DNA of 22,425 nt from assembly GCA_030616165.1 (NCBI GenBank), contig JAUWXV010000033.1, forward strand, positions 1-22,425, written 5' to 3'. The translations under genes were made by a program, and so were the position numbers. The DNA is from a bacterium. Lineage in GTDB: Bacteria; SM23-31; JAUVVT01. This document shows positions 22,317 to 22,425 of this stretch, in pieces. The notes beneath the pieces were generated by a model. It did not search any database. It was not told the DNA's origin and worked only from the letters and a program-made list of their open reading frames with translations. Position 1 is the first letter of the stretch. Every line of letters begins with the position of its first letter.

Positions 22317-22425
22317 TCAGTCAGATAGTCTGAAATACTGTCTTATCCATAATCTTTTATCTTTTTTATTCTGATATCTGTCAAATTGATAATCATATTG
22401 CATTTCCAGCATAATTCCGGGTGCT
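22317..22425 (-). CDS. C-terminal end of an unidentified protein (partial)
   Basis: A minus-strand frame enters from the right edge and runs 35 codons to a TGA at 22317-22319. It reads GIMLEMQYDYQFDRYQ and then KDKRLWIRQYFRLSD at the end. The alternating aromatic and polar text ending in short beta-like segments would suit the end of a large envelope protein. A TamB-like (DUF490) protein is a reasonable guess from its place just upstream of bamA, but 35 residues do not prove it. The 121 bp to bamA show no terminator. Confidence 0.55.
   Translation of the reverse strand, partial: APGIMLEMQYDYQFDRYQNKKDKRLWIRQYFRLSD

Overview
The window is a low-GC, tightly packed bacterial chromosome segment from a Gram-negative, lipid A-making organism. 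Several markers point to the FCB superphylum (Bacteroidota/Ignavibacteria/Cloacimonadota-like or a candidate relative): a fused LpxC-FabZ protein, a GWxTD-domain protein, a DUF5683-type membrane protein, adjacent folK and deoxynucleoside kinase genes, and an OmpH-LpxD-LpxC/FabZ-LpxA order behind BamA. The phylum cannot be fixed from this sequence alone. No tRNA, rRNA, CRISPR array, transposase or phage gene was seen.

Left part (1-6060). One plus-strand gene, a NifU/IscU-type Fe-S scaffold (379-771), is followed by what looks like the stump of a Tat-signal gene (755-817). Everything else is on the minus strand. This part holds a TIGR04076-like small cysteine protein (914-1204), a membrane-GAF-SpoIIE-type phosphatase (1562-3529), a STAS anti-sigma-factor antagonist (3759-4112) and an exported lytic transglycosylase with LysM-like repeats (4234-5934). 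The two long intergenic stretches carry repeats: a pair of GTAG-footed palindromes at 96-173 and a MITE-like inverted repeat at about 1294-1418.

Middle part (6060-14110, minus strand). In transcription order the genes are a small membrane protein, a DUF5683-like protein, an NSS sodium symporter, a short 2x[4Fe-4S] ferredoxin (11696-11875, 59 aa) overlapping a geranylgeranyl-reductase-family flavoprotein, PgsA, FtsY, RimO and a GWxTD protein. The series ends at a good intrinsic terminator (6024-6053). The ferredoxin-reductase pair upstream of a phospholipid gene is the most interesting biology here. It resembles the archaeal arrangement that saturates isoprenoid lipid chains, placed in a lipid A-making bacterium.

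Right part (14110-22425, minus strand). This is an outer-membrane biogenesis cluster, in transcription order: the C-terminal end of an unidentified protein, BamA, OmpH/Skp, LpxD, LpxC-FabZ and LpxA. It runs into a folate/nucleotide group: FolB, FolK and a deoxynucleoside kinase. Short gaps (mostly 13-60 bp) suggest long co-transcribed units, with about 210 bp before lpxA where a second promoter could sit.

All functional calls rest on reading motifs in the translations. No database or structure prediction was run.
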